Shown piece after piece: positions 6,915 to 13,629 of a stretch of 35,396 bases of DNA; the stretch's first letter is position 1; every line of letters begins with the position of its first letter. The notes under the pieces are model-generated. The model had not been told where the DNA came from. It saw nothing but the letters and a program-made list of their open reading frames with translations, and searched no databases. The DNA comes from an uncultured Oscillospiraceae bacterium (GTDB lineage: Bacteria > Bacillota > Clostridia > Oscillospirales > Oscillospiraceae), in the NCBI GenBank assembly GCA_910588495.1, contig CAJUPU010000034.1:1-35396 (forward strand), read 5' to 3'. A program made the position numbers and the translations under genes.

Positions 6915-8447
6915 ATGTACCAGGTGAAAGATCTCACCATCACCCATAAGAAGGACCTGACCACCCTGGTGGAGGGGCTGTCCCTCACCCTGGCCCCTGG
7001 CGACCGGGCGGCCATCATCGGCGAGGAGGGCAACGGGAAATCCACCGTCCTCAAGCTGCTGTACGACCCGGCCCTGGTGGAGCCCTACGCGGAGTGGACG
7101 GGGGAGATCGTGGACAAGGGGCTGCGCCGGGGCTATCTGGCCCAGGAGCTCTCCCCGGAGGAGCTGGCCCGGCCCGTGTGGGAGTTCTGCCAGGGCTCCT
7201 CTGCCTTCGAGGGGGCGGATCCCAGGGCGCTGGACCGGGCGGCCCGGCAGGTGGGGCTGTCCCCGGAGCTGTTCTGGGACGGACGGCCCATGTCTACCCT
7301 GTCCGGCGGGGAGCGGGTGAAGCTGCGCCTGGCCCTGCTGCTGCTGGACGGCCCCGACCTGCTGCTGCTGGACGAGCCGTCCAACGACCTGGACCTGCGG
7401 ACCCTGGACTGGCTGGAGGAGTTCCTGCTGGGCTGTGAAGTGCCGGTGCTGTACATCTCCCACGACGAGCGGCTTTTAGAGCGCACCGCCAACGTGGTGG
7501 TCCACTTGGAGCGGCTGCGGCGGCGCACCCTGCCCCGGTGCACGGTGGCCCGGGTGGGATATGCCCGGTATGTGGAGGAGCGGGCGGCGCGCTTCGCCCG
7601 CCAGGAGCAGAACGCCGCCCAGGAGCGGCGGGCATATGAGGCGAAGATGGAGCGCTACCGCCAGATCCGGGACAAGGTGGACCACCGGCAGGCCACCATC
7701 ACCCGGCAGGACCCCCACGGCGGCCGGCTGCTGAAAAAGAAGATGCACGCGGTGCAGTCCCTGGGGCGGCGGTTCGAGCGGGAACGGGAGGACATGACCG
7801 CCATGCCCGAGTGGGAGGAGGCCATTTTGGCCGCCTTTGATGAGGGAAAGTCCGCCTTTCCGGCGGGCAAGACGGCGCTGCGGCTGGATCTGCCCGAGCT
7901 GAGGGCGGGGGAGCGGGTGCTGAGCCGGAACATCCGGCTGTGGGTGACGGGGCCGGAAAAGATCGGCATCGTGGGCCCCAACGGGGCGGGCAAGTCCACC
8001 CTGCTGAAGCTGGCGGCCCGGGAGCTGCTGCCCAGAACGGACCTGCGGGCGGCCTACATGCCCCAGGATTACGGCGATCTGCTGCTGGGGGACAGGACCC
8101 CGGTGGAGGTGCTGGCCCCCTCGGGCCACAGGGACGACGTGACCCGCGCCCGCACCCTGCTGGGGAACATGAAGTACAAGGCGGAGGAGATGGAGCACCC
8201 CGCGGCGGGGCTGTCGGGGGGCCAGCGGGCCAAGCTGCTGTTTCTGTCCATGGCGCTGAACGGGGCCAACGTGCTGGTGCTGGACGAGCCCACCCGGAAC
8301 TTCTCCCCCCTGTCCGCCCCCAACATACGGCGGGTGTTGGCCGATCACCCCGGTGTGATCGTCAGCGTGTCCCATGACAGAGCGTATTTGGAGCAGGTGT
8401 GCACCAGGGTGCTGGAGCTGGGACCGGAGGGGCTGAGGCCGGTGTGA
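6915..8447 (+). CDS. ABC-F family ATP-binding protein, ribosome-protection type
   Basis: This 510-residue soluble protein has two ABC ATPase domains and no membrane segments. Domain 1: Walker A GEEGNGKST (residue 36 on), signature LSGGERV (129 on), Walker B LLLLDEPSNDLDL, switch ISHDE. A basic, helical inter-domain linker spans about 200-320. Domain 2: Walker A GPNGAGKST (354 on), signature LSGGQRAK (433 on), Walker B LVLDEPT (Asp457), switch VSHDRAY. ABC-F proteins act on ribosomes, and several dislodge antibiotics; a drug-responsive leader supports that here. The second Walker B continues RNFSPLS instead of the usual NHLD. The ATG at 6915 is preferred, with AAAGGAG 9 bases upstream; the ATG at 6909 is too close. 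The exact drug class cannot be read from sequence. Confidence 0.92.
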   Translation: MYQVKDLTITHKKDLTTLVEGLSLTLAPGDRAAIIGEEGNGKSTVLKLLYDPALVEPYAEWTGEIVDKGLRRGYLAQELSPEELARPVWEFCQGSSAFEGADPRALDRAARQVGLSPELFWDGRPMSTLSGGERVKLRLALLLLDGPDLLLLDEPSNDLDLRTLDWLEEFLLGCEVPVLYISHDERLLERTANVVVHLERLRRRTLPRCTVARVGYARYVEERAARFARQEQNAAQERRAYEAKMERYRQIRDKVDHRQATITRQDPHGGRLLKKKMHAVQSLGRRFEREREDMTAMPEWEEAILAAFDEGKSAFPAGKTALRLDLPELRAGERVLSRNIRLWVTGPEKIGIVGPNGAGKSTLLKLAARELLPRTDLRAAYMPQDYGDLLLGDRTPVEVLAPSGHRDDVTRARTLLGNMKYKAEEMEHPAAGLSGGQRAKLLFLSMALNGANVLVLDEPTRNFSPLSAPNIRRVLADHPGVIVSVSHDRAYLEQVCTRVLELGPEGLRPV

Positions 8448-8451
8448 GCGC

Positions 8452-8486
8452 AAAAGAGCGCCGCCCGGAACGGCTCCGGGCGGCGC
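8452..8486 (-). terminator. Terminator between convergent ABC-F and the gene ending at 8493
   Basis: A perfect 12-bp stem (8458-8469 with 8475-8486), five-base loop. Read on the minus strand it is followed by TCTTTTG, so it serves the minus gene best; on the plus strand there is no T run. Confidence 0.85.
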
Positions 8487-8492
8487 GATGGT

Positions 8493-9374
8493 TCACACAG
8501 CGAAAAGGTCCAGGGATCGGTATGCCTGGATGCGCTGGGCCACGGCGGCCCAGGTGGGGCCGGAGCGGACGAGATCGTAGTCGGCCCAAATGCGCTCCAG
8601 CTCGGCCTTCACCTGGGGGATGGCCCGGAGATCCCCGCCCACGGTGCGGGTCCAGTAGTCGGGGACCAGGGCGCAGGGGATCAGTCCGCCGTCGTCCGCC
8701 GCAGGCTCCCCCGCCAGACAGCGCAGCTGGCCGTCCAGCAAGCCCTCGATCCCCAGCAGGGTGGTCAGGCCGTTGAGGTCGAATACCTGGAGAGGGGCCC
8801 CGGCGGCACAGGGGACCTCGCCCCCGGCGAAAAAGTCCTGGCTGTCGCTGAGGGCGTACAGCTCACCGCACACCGTTTTCAGGAAGTCGAACTCCTCCTG
8901 GCTGATGGGGGTCTGGAAGGACTGCACCGCCAGGTCCACGCATTTTCCCAGCTGGCCCAGCACCCCGCAGCCGGGCAGCTGGGCCAGCTTGTCCCCCACC
9001 GGGGCCAGCCGGGACAGGGTGAGCAGGGACCACACCCGCGCCTGGGCGTCCCCCAGCTCGTCCCGCTTGTCGTCGATCTCCTCCACGATCTGGTTGGACA
9101 GCAGAGGGGCGTCCTCCAGGGCGCCGATGCGGTCGGAGCAGTCGTCGGCCAGTTTGTCCCCCACTGCTTCGTACACATCGTCCCGGGCGCTGTAGATGGT
9201 GTCGGCCCGGCTCAGCCACAGCATGGCCCGGCCTGGGTCGCCGGAGTCCATGGCGGCGCGGCCCATGTCGTAGTAGGCTTTGGCCAGCCCGGCGTAGTCC
9301 TTTTTCTGCAGGCAGTCCGCCAGGCGCTGCTGGGGAGGGGCGGCCGCCTCCTTCTTTTTGAACAGGCTGAACAT
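8493..9374 (-). CDS. Unidentified 293-residue cytoplasmic protein, TPR-like start
   Basis: No family is recognised. Residues 1-10 are basic (MFSLFKKKEA). Residues 15-60 look like a tetratricopeptide-type helical hairpin (LADCLQKKDYAGLAKAYYDM, SGDPGRAMLWLSRADTIYSA). The remainder is mainly helical and acidic, with no signal peptide or membrane helix. Firmicute proteins of this size with an N-terminal FSLFKK and repeat helices are usually listed as hypothetical. GGAG lies 10 bases before the ATG. It stands alone, divergent from the membrane XRE gene and convergent with ABC-F, with its own promoter and terminator. Function is unknown. Confidence 0.8.
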   Translation of the reverse strand: MFSLFKKKEAAAPPQQRLADCLQKKDYAGLAKAYYDMGRAAMDSGDPGRAMLWLSRADTIYSARDDVYEAVGDKLADDCSDRIGALEDAPLLSNQIVEEIDDKRDELGDAQARVWSLLTLSRLAPVGDKLAQLPGCGVLGQLGKCVDLAVQSFQTPISQEEFDFLKTVCGELYALSDSQDFFAGGEVPCAAGAPLQVFDLNGLTTLLGIEGLLDGQLRCLAGEPAADDGGLIPCALVPDYWTRTVGGDLRAIPQVKAELERIWADYDLVRSGPTWAAVAQRIQAYRSLDLFAV

Positions 9375-9423
9375 GAACGGTCATCTCCATTTTTGATGTG
9401 ATCTGCCTTTCGGCCCGCCCCCT

Positions 9424-9452
9424 ATTATATCCCCGGCCATACCCGCCGTCAA
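9424..9452 (-). promoter_or_regulatory. Promoter of the 293-residue protein gene
   Basis: On the minus strand TTGACG (9452-9447), a 17-base spacer and a perfect TATAAT (9429-9424) lie about 50 bases before the start at 9374. Confidence 0.85.
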
Positions 9453-9547
9453 TGCGGAGGAAGGGAAAGTTTGGCAAAAAGGGGGGATGTAAACCGGAGG
9501 TTGACAAAAAAATAACCCCGGATCGGTGGCCGGAGGGGGAAAAACTG

Positions 9548-9556
9548 TGCTATGAT
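9548..9556 (+). promoter_or_regulatory. Extended -10 element of the membrane XRE gene
   Basis: TGCTATGAT forms an extended -10 25 bases before the start codon, without a good -35 at the right distance. TTGACA at 9501-9506 is too far away to pair with it. The transcript leader would be very short. Confidence 0.45.
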
Positions 9557-9580
9557 AGGGGCGAAAAGGAGGTGGGTGCC

Positions 9581-10837
9581 ATGACAGTGGGTCAGAGGAT
9601 CGCCCAGAAGCGGAAGGAGAAAGGGCTGTCCCAGGAGGCGCTGGGGGAGCGGCTGGGGGTGTCCCGGCAGGCCATCTATAAATGGGAGTCGGACGCCGCC
9701 CTGCCCGAGATCGAGAAGCTGGTGAAGCTGAGCCGGGAGTTCGAGCTGTCCGTGGATTGGCTGCTGGGGGAGGGGGACGAGAGCCGGGAGCTCACCCCGG
9801 ACCAGCTGCGGGTGGTGGAGGAGATCGTGGGGCGGTATCTGGCCGCCCAGCCCCCGGAAAAGACCGTCGTCCCCCGCCAGAGCGCGGAGCGGGAGGCGGC
9901 GGGCGAAGGGAAGCCGGAGAAAAAGCGCCGCCGCCGGTGGCCCTGGGTGCTGGGGGCCGCCGCCATGATCGTGGTGGTGTCGGTGGCCGTCAGCCTGTTC
10001 GACCGGCTGGACAGGATAGAGCGGTCCTATCAGGATATGCAGATGTCCATCAGCAGCATCAACAGCGATGTGAACCGGCAGATCTACACCATCACCCGGC
10101 AGGTGGAGGAGACCCTCCAGCGGCAGAACGACCTGACGGCGGAGCAGAGCGTCCGGGTGGCGGACACCGACTACCTGGCCAACACCGTCACCCTGTCCGC
10201 CCGGGCCATGCCCCGGACCTATGTGGAGGGGATGGAAGCGGAGTTCCTCCTGGTGAGCGGCGGGGAGAGCTTCACCGTGCCGGGGGAGCTGGGGGAGGAC
10301 CACGCCTTCACCGCCCGGACCACCGTGCCCCTCACCGACGAGATCGCCGTGTCCGTGGCCTTCCTGGCCGGGGAACAGCGGCAGACCCAGGTGCTGGAGG
10401 AGTTTCACCGCCTGTATTCCGACAGCTTCGCCACCATCCGGATCTCCGGCGGGCTGAGCCGGTTCACCAAGTCCAGCGAGGCGGCCAACTGGACCGCCGT
10501 ATTCTCCCCGGTGCATGTGGACTGCCTGGACAAGTATGGCGATGCGGCCCAGGTGTCCAGCCTGCGGGTGGGCCTGTTCCGGGACCAGAAGCTGGTGGCC
10601 TGGTTCACCGAAGAGGAACAGAGCGGCATGGATGGATATCACGTATTCCGCATGGAGCCGGACAGGATGGAGATGGGATCCGACGGCACCTACTGCATCG
10701 CGGCGGTGGTGGAGGACGAGTTCGGCCGGGAATGGGTGGAGTTTGACCGGCACAGCGCCGCCGAGTTCGCCGTCGGTGAAAAGGACCGGGCCCCTGATGT
10801 GGACTACAGCCGCGACCCGGCGGATTGGGAGTTTTGA
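9581..10837 (+). CDS. Membrane-anchored XRE-family regulator with extracytoplasmic domain
   Basis: This 418-residue protein joins an N-terminal XRE/Cro-type helix-turn-helix (residues 3-62: GQRIAQKRKEKGLSQEALGE, SRQAIYKWESDAALPEIEKL, ELSVDWLLGEG) to a basic stop-transfer run (KKRRRRWPW) and one membrane helix (about 120-141). A helical coiled-coil-like stretch follows (about 143-185, RLDRIERSYQDMQMSISSIN), then an extracytoplasmic region of ~230 residues that looks beta-rich and has no recognised name. The layout suggests a one-component transmembrane regulator that relays an envelope signal to DNA. AAAGGAGGT ends 7 bases before the ATG, which fixes the start. Target genes are unknown; it is monocistronic. 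Confidence 0.85.
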   Translation: MTVGQRIAQKRKEKGLSQEALGERLGVSRQAIYKWESDAALPEIEKLVKLSREFELSVDWLLGEGDESRELTPDQLRVVEEIVGRYLAAQPPEKTVVPRQSAEREAAGEGKPEKKRRRRWPWVLGAAAMIVVVSVAVSLFDRLDRIERSYQDMQMSISSINSDVNRQIYTITRQVEETLQRQNDLTAEQSVRVADTDYLANTVTLSARAMPRTYVEGMEAEFLLVSGGESFTVPGELGEDHAFTARTTVPLTDEIAVSVAFLAGEQRQTQVLEEFHRLYSDSFATIRISGGLSRFTKSSEAANWTAVFSPVHVDCLDKYGDAAQVSSLRVGLFRDQKLVAWFTEEEQSGMDGYHVFRMEPDRMEMGSDGTYCIAAVVEDEFGREWVEFDRHSAAEFAVGEKDRAPDVDYSRDPADWEF

Positions 10838-10841
10838 GCAG

Positions 10842-10874
10842 AAAAAGGGAGCGCACGTGAAAACGTGCGCTCCC
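10842..10874. terminator. Shared terminator of convergent XRE and SDR genes
   Basis: A perfect 12-bp stem (10847-10858 with 10863-10874) with a GAAA loop. The minus-strand side is followed by TTTTTC (bases 10846-10842 and beyond), so it terminates the SDR transcript; it also lies just after the XRE stop. Confidence 0.88.
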
Positions 10875-10899
10875 TGGCTTGCTGTAAAGGGGTGTCAGC

Positions 10900-11667
10900 T
10901 CACGGACGAAGCCCGCTGCCGCCCTGCATGGTGATGGTCTCGCCGGAGATATACTTGGCGTCCTCGCTGCACAGGAACACGCAGGTGCGGCCGATGTCCT
11001 TCTCCGGGTCGCCGAACCGCCCGGCGGGGATGCCGGAGATGGTCTTGGCGTAGGCTTCCGGATAGGCCTGCTTCCACTGGGCCAGCTGGTCGGTCATGAC
11101 CAGGGGGCAGATGATGTTGCAGTTGATGCCGTCGGGGCCCCACTCGGTGGCGGCCACCCGGGTCAGCCCCCGGATGCCCTCCTTGGCGGCGGCGTAGGAG
11201 GATTGGGCGGTGCGGCCGAACAGCCCCGCGCCGGAGGCGAAGTTCACCACGGAGCCTTTCGTCTCCTTCAGATAGGGGTGGGCGTGCTTCATATAGAAGA
11301 ACACGGCGTACAGCCCGGAGTAGATGGCCCGGTCGAAGTCCTCCTTGGAGTGCTCCACCAGCATTTTGCCCGAGGCGGAGTTCTGGGCGTTGTTGATCAC
11401 CGCGTCGATGCGGCCGAAGGTCTTGACCGTCTCGTCGATGACGTGCTTGACGTTCTCCTCCTCGCCGCCGTCGGCCTGGAGCCATAGGACCTTGACGCCG
11501 TACAGCCGTTCCAGCTCCTCCTTGGCGTCCTCCATCTTCTTGGTGTTGCGCCCGGTGATCACCAGGTTGGCCCCCTCCTTGGCGAAGGCGGTGGAGATGC
11601 CGTAGCCGATGCCGCCGCCCTTGCCGCCGCCGGTGATGATCACAGTTTTGCCGTCCATGATGCCCAT
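10900..11667 (-). CDS. Short-chain dehydrogenase/reductase (SDR) family oxidoreductase
   Basis: This 255-residue classical SDR is an NAD(P)(H)-dependent cytoplasmic oxidoreductase. The Rossmann start reads TGGGKGGGIGYG (residues 12-23), close to the TGxxxGxG pattern with an extra glycine-rich insertion. NNAQ stands at 92-95 in place of NNAG. The catalytic set is Ser145 (NFASGAG) and Tyr158/Lys162 (SSYAAAK). The C-terminal ETITMQGGSG matches the dimer-forming end of FabG-like enzymes. The substrate cannot be told: 3-oxoacyl, sugar-alcohol or steroid-type activities all occur in this group. AAGGAGG lies 9 bases before the ATG. It follows the aminotransferase by 121 bases on the same strand, and a possible promoter lies between them. 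Confidence 0.88.
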   Translation of the reverse strand: MGIMDGKTVIITGGGKGGGIGYGISTAFAKEGANLVITGRNTKKMEDAKEELERLYGVKVLWLQADGGEEENVKHVIDETVKTFGRIDAVINNAQNSASGKMLVEHSKEDFDRAIYSGLYAVFFYMKHAHPYLKETKGSVVNFASGAGLFGRTAQSSYAAAKEGIRGLTRVAATEWGPDGINCNIICPLVMTDQLAQWKQAYPEAYAKTISGIPAGRFGDPEKDIGRTCVFLCSEDAKYISGETITMQGGSGLRP

Positions 11668-11736
11668 GTTCCTGTTCCTCCTTGCAGATTGGTCCGGGGA
11701 GGGCCGCTCCCCGGCCTAGGATGCGCTCTATCCATC

Positions 11737-11766
11737 AGTCTACCACATTTTGGGGGAAAATACCAA
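11737..11766 (-). promoter_or_regulatory. Possible promoter of the SDR gene
   Basis: On the minus strand TTGGTA (11766-11761), an 18-base spacer and TAGACT (11742-11737). An 8-bp hairpin (11694-11701 with 11707-11714) follows in the leader. Moderate match only; read-through from the aminotransferase gene is also possible. Confidence 0.45.
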
Positions 11767-11788
11767 CCTTTTTCTATGGGGGCCGTTT

Positions 11789-12856
11789 TTATTCCACAGG
11801 CACGATCCAGTCGTGGGTATCGGCCAGCGTCCCCCACTGGATGCCGGTGAGGGTGTCGTACAGCTTTTGGGTCAGCGCGCCGATCTTGCCGCCGCTGACG
11901 GTCTCCTTCCGGCCCTCCCAGGCCAGCAGGCCGATGGGGGACACCACCGCCGCCGTGCCGGTGCCCCACGCCTCCTCCAGAGTGCCCGCCCGGGCGGCGT
12001 CGAACAGCTCCTGGGCGGAGATCAGCCGCTCCTCCACCGGGATGCCCCAGGAGCGGATCAGCTCCAGGCAGCTCTTGCGGGTGATGCCGGGCAGGACGGA
12101 CCCGGTGAGCTCCGGGGTGATCACGGTGCCGCCGATCTTGAACATCACGTTCATGGAGCCCACTTCCTCGATATACTTGCGGTGGACGCCGTCCAGCCAC
12201 AGCACCTGGGAGAAGCCCTGCTCCTCCGCCCGCTCCCCGGCGCGGATGGAGGCGGCGTAGTTGCCGCCGCACTTGGTGAAGCCGGTGCCGCCCTTGACGG
12301 CCCGCACGTCCTGGTCCTCCACGTAGATCTTGACGGGATCGATGCCCTCGGGGTAGTAGGCCCCCACCGGGCAGCAGATCACGGCGAACAGGTAGCTGTG
12401 GGAGGCGTGGACCCCCAGGGAGCAGTCGGTGGCGATGATGAAGGGGCGGATATACAGGGAGGTGCCCACCTTGTCCGGCACCCACGCCTTGTCGGCGGAC
12501 ACGATGGCCTTCACGGCCTGGACGAAGTCCTCCTCGGGGATCTCGGGGATGCACAGGCGGCGGCAGGAGGAGTTCATCCGGCGGGCGTTCTCATAGGGCC
12601 GGAAGAGCTGCACCTGTCCCTCCGGGGTGCGGTAAGCCTTCATGCCCTCGAAGATCTCCTGGGCGTAGTGGAACACCATGCAGGACAGCTCAAAGGGCAG
12701 GGGGCCGTAGGGCACCACCCGGGGGTCGTGCCAGCCCTGGCCCGCGTCGTAGTCCATGAGGAACATGTGGTCGGTGAAGGTCTTGCCGAACACCAGCTTG
12801 TCGGGGTCGGGCCGGGGCTTCAGGGTCTGGGCGGGGGTGATCTTGATATCCAGCAT
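11789..12856 (-). CDS. ilvE: Branched-chain amino acid aminotransferase
   Basis: This 355-residue class IV PLP enzyme exchanges the amino group between glutamate and branched-chain 2-oxoacids in the cytoplasm. It has the length and layout of the long (BCAT II) type: EIFEGMKAYRTPEGQVQLFR, SLYIRPFIIATD, and the PLP lysine at residue 195 in GFTKCGGNYAAS. Further matches are EVGSMNVMF and GSVLPGITRKS, with GTGTAAVVSPIG near the phosphate-binding end. AAAGGAG ends 8 bases before the ATG, and a 17-spaced promoter lies close upstream. The leader is short, with no room for a T-box or peptide attenuator. The SDR gene downstream may be co-transcribed. Confidence 0.95.
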   Translation of the reverse strand: MLDIKITPAQTLKPRPDPDKLVFGKTFTDHMFLMDYDAGQGWHDPRVVPYGPLPFELSCMVFHYAQEIFEGMKAYRTPEGQVQLFRPYENARRMNSSCRRLCIPEIPEEDFVQAVKAIVSADKAWVPDKVGTSLYIRPFIIATDCSLGVHASHSYLFAVICCPVGAYYPEGIDPVKIYVEDQDVRAVKGGTGFTKCGGNYAASIRAGERAEEQGFSQVLWLDGVHRKYIEEVGSMNVMFKIGGTVITPELTGSVLPGITRKSCLELIRSWGIPVEERLISAQELFDAARAGTLEEAWGTGTAAVVSPIGLLAWEGRKETVSGGKIGALTQKLYDTLTGIQWGTLADTHDWIVPVE

Positions 12857-12890
12857 AAGGATCGCTCCTTTGACGATGTAAAGTAGTGAT

Positions 12891-12919
12891 ATTATATCAG
12901 CACTTCATGGGATGTGCAA
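12891..12919 (-). promoter_or_regulatory. Promoter of ilvE
   Basis: On the minus strand TTGCAC (12919-12914), a 17-base spacer and TATAAT (12896-12891), about 35 bases before the start codon. Confidence 0.85.
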
Positions 12920-12948
12920 TAGGGATCTTGCGAATGGGGCGAGTTTGC

Positions 12949-12982
12949 AAAAAACACCCCGGCCAGCGCTGGCTGACCGGGG
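12949..12982 (-). terminator. Terminator of tRNA-Gly
   Basis: On the minus strand CCCCGG...CCGGGG arms (12982-12977 with 12962-12957) enclose the palindrome CCAGCGCTGG with a short bulge, and are followed by TG and six T. It lies 13 bases past the tRNA 3' end. Confidence 0.9.
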
Positions 12983-12994
12983 CATTTTAGAAAA

Positions 12995-13070
12995 TGGAGC
13001 GAGTGACGAGGCTCGAACTCGCTACCTCCACCTTGGCAAGGTGGCGCTCTACCAGATGAGCTACACTCGC
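12995..13070 (-). tRNA. tRNA-Gly (anticodon GCC)
   Basis: A complete cloverleaf reads on the minus strand: acceptor GCGAGTG pairing with CACTCGC, D-arm AGCTCATCTGGTAGAGC, anticodon loop CTTGCCAAG with GCC at 13037-13035, T-arm with GTTCGAGCC, discriminator T and an encoded CCA (12997-12995). It has its own promoter and terminator, so it is a single-gene unit. No integrase or att duplication is seen at its 3' end. Confidence 0.96.
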
Positions 13071-13084
13071 AACGGACGAGTGAT

Positions 13085-13113
13085 ACTATACCAGAAGGAG
13101 GGGGATCTGTCAA
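13085..13113 (-). promoter_or_regulatory. Promoter of tRNA-Gly
   Basis: On the minus strand TTGACA (13113-13108), a 17-base spacer and TATAGT (13090-13085), 15 bases before the tRNA 5' end. Confidence 0.9.
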
Positions 13114-13169
13114 GAGGAAATCAAAATTTTTTGCGCAGAAGCTGTAACCACACTGTAACCTCTTTTTGG

Positions 13170-13198
13170 TTGACAACGTAGACCTCTCGTGCTATGAT
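13170..13198 (+). promoter_or_regulatory. Promoter of the BlaI/M56 operon
   Basis: TTGACA (13170-13175), a 17-base spacer and TATGAT (13193-13198). Nearby are two CTGTAAC copies upstream (13142 and 13153) and the small dyad TAC-AAA-GTA (13204-13212) at the transcription start. BlaI-family repressors bind TACA/TGTA dyads, so these are candidate operator pieces, but neither is a clean full site. Confidence 0.8.
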
Positions 13199-13233
13199 AG
13201 GACTACAAAGTAAACCTGACGGAGGGATGGGCC

Positions 13234-13629
13234 ATGGAGCATCAGAGGGATACGCAGGACGTGAAGCTCACCGCCAGCGAGTGGAGCGTGCTCACCTGCC
13301 TGTGGGAGGACAGCCCGCGCACGGTGATGCAGCTGGTGGCGGCGCTGGGGGAGCGGGTGGGCTGGGCCAAGAGCACCACCATCACCACCCTGCGCCGCAT
13401 GGAGGAGAAGGGCCTGGTCCGGGTGGAGCAGGGGGAGCGGGGCAAGCGGTACGCCCCGGCGGTGGAGCGGGAACAGGCCACCGCCGCTGAGACCCACAGC
13501 TTTTTGGACCGGGTGTATCAGGGCAGCGTGGGGCTGATGATGAGCGCCATGGCAAAGCGCCAGGAGCTGTCCAAGGACGAGGTGGCCGAGCTGCGGGCCA
13601 TCCTGGACCGGGTCGGGGAGGGAAAATAG
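13234..13629 (+). CDS. BlaI/MecI/CopY-family transcriptional repressor
   Basis: This 131-residue winged-helix repressor has LTASEWSVLTCLWEDSPRTV at the start of the DNA-binding domain, the recognition region WAKSTTITTLRRMEEKGLV, then RYAPAVEREQATAAETHSFL and a dimerising helical tail (about 85-131), all typical of BlaI/MecI. In the family, cleavage by a partner M56 metallopeptidase releases repression. The stop codon directly abuts the ATG of just such a membrane peptidase, so they form one signalling pair. GGAGGG lies 7 bases before the start. No beta-lactamase or PBP gene is next to it, so the regulon is probably something else, including the operon itself. Confidence 0.93.
   Translation: MEHQRDTQDVKLTASEWSVLTCLWEDSPRTVMQLVAALGERVGWAKSTTITTLRRMEEKGLVRVEQGERGKRYAPAVEREQATAAETHSFLDRVYQGSVGLMMSAMAKRQELSKDEVAELRAILDRVGEGK

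Noticed and set aside
9501..9506. TTGACA as -35 of the membrane XRE gene
   Set aside because: No -10 lies 15-19 bases after it; the TATGAT is 44 bases away.
12995..13070. tRNA-Gly as an integration site of a mobile element
   Set aside because: No integrase gene and no duplicated tRNA 3' end are seen on either side.
12912..13181. Plus-strand open frame across the tRNA-Gly region
   Set aside because: It overlaps the tRNA, its promoter and its terminator, and its translation has no domain.
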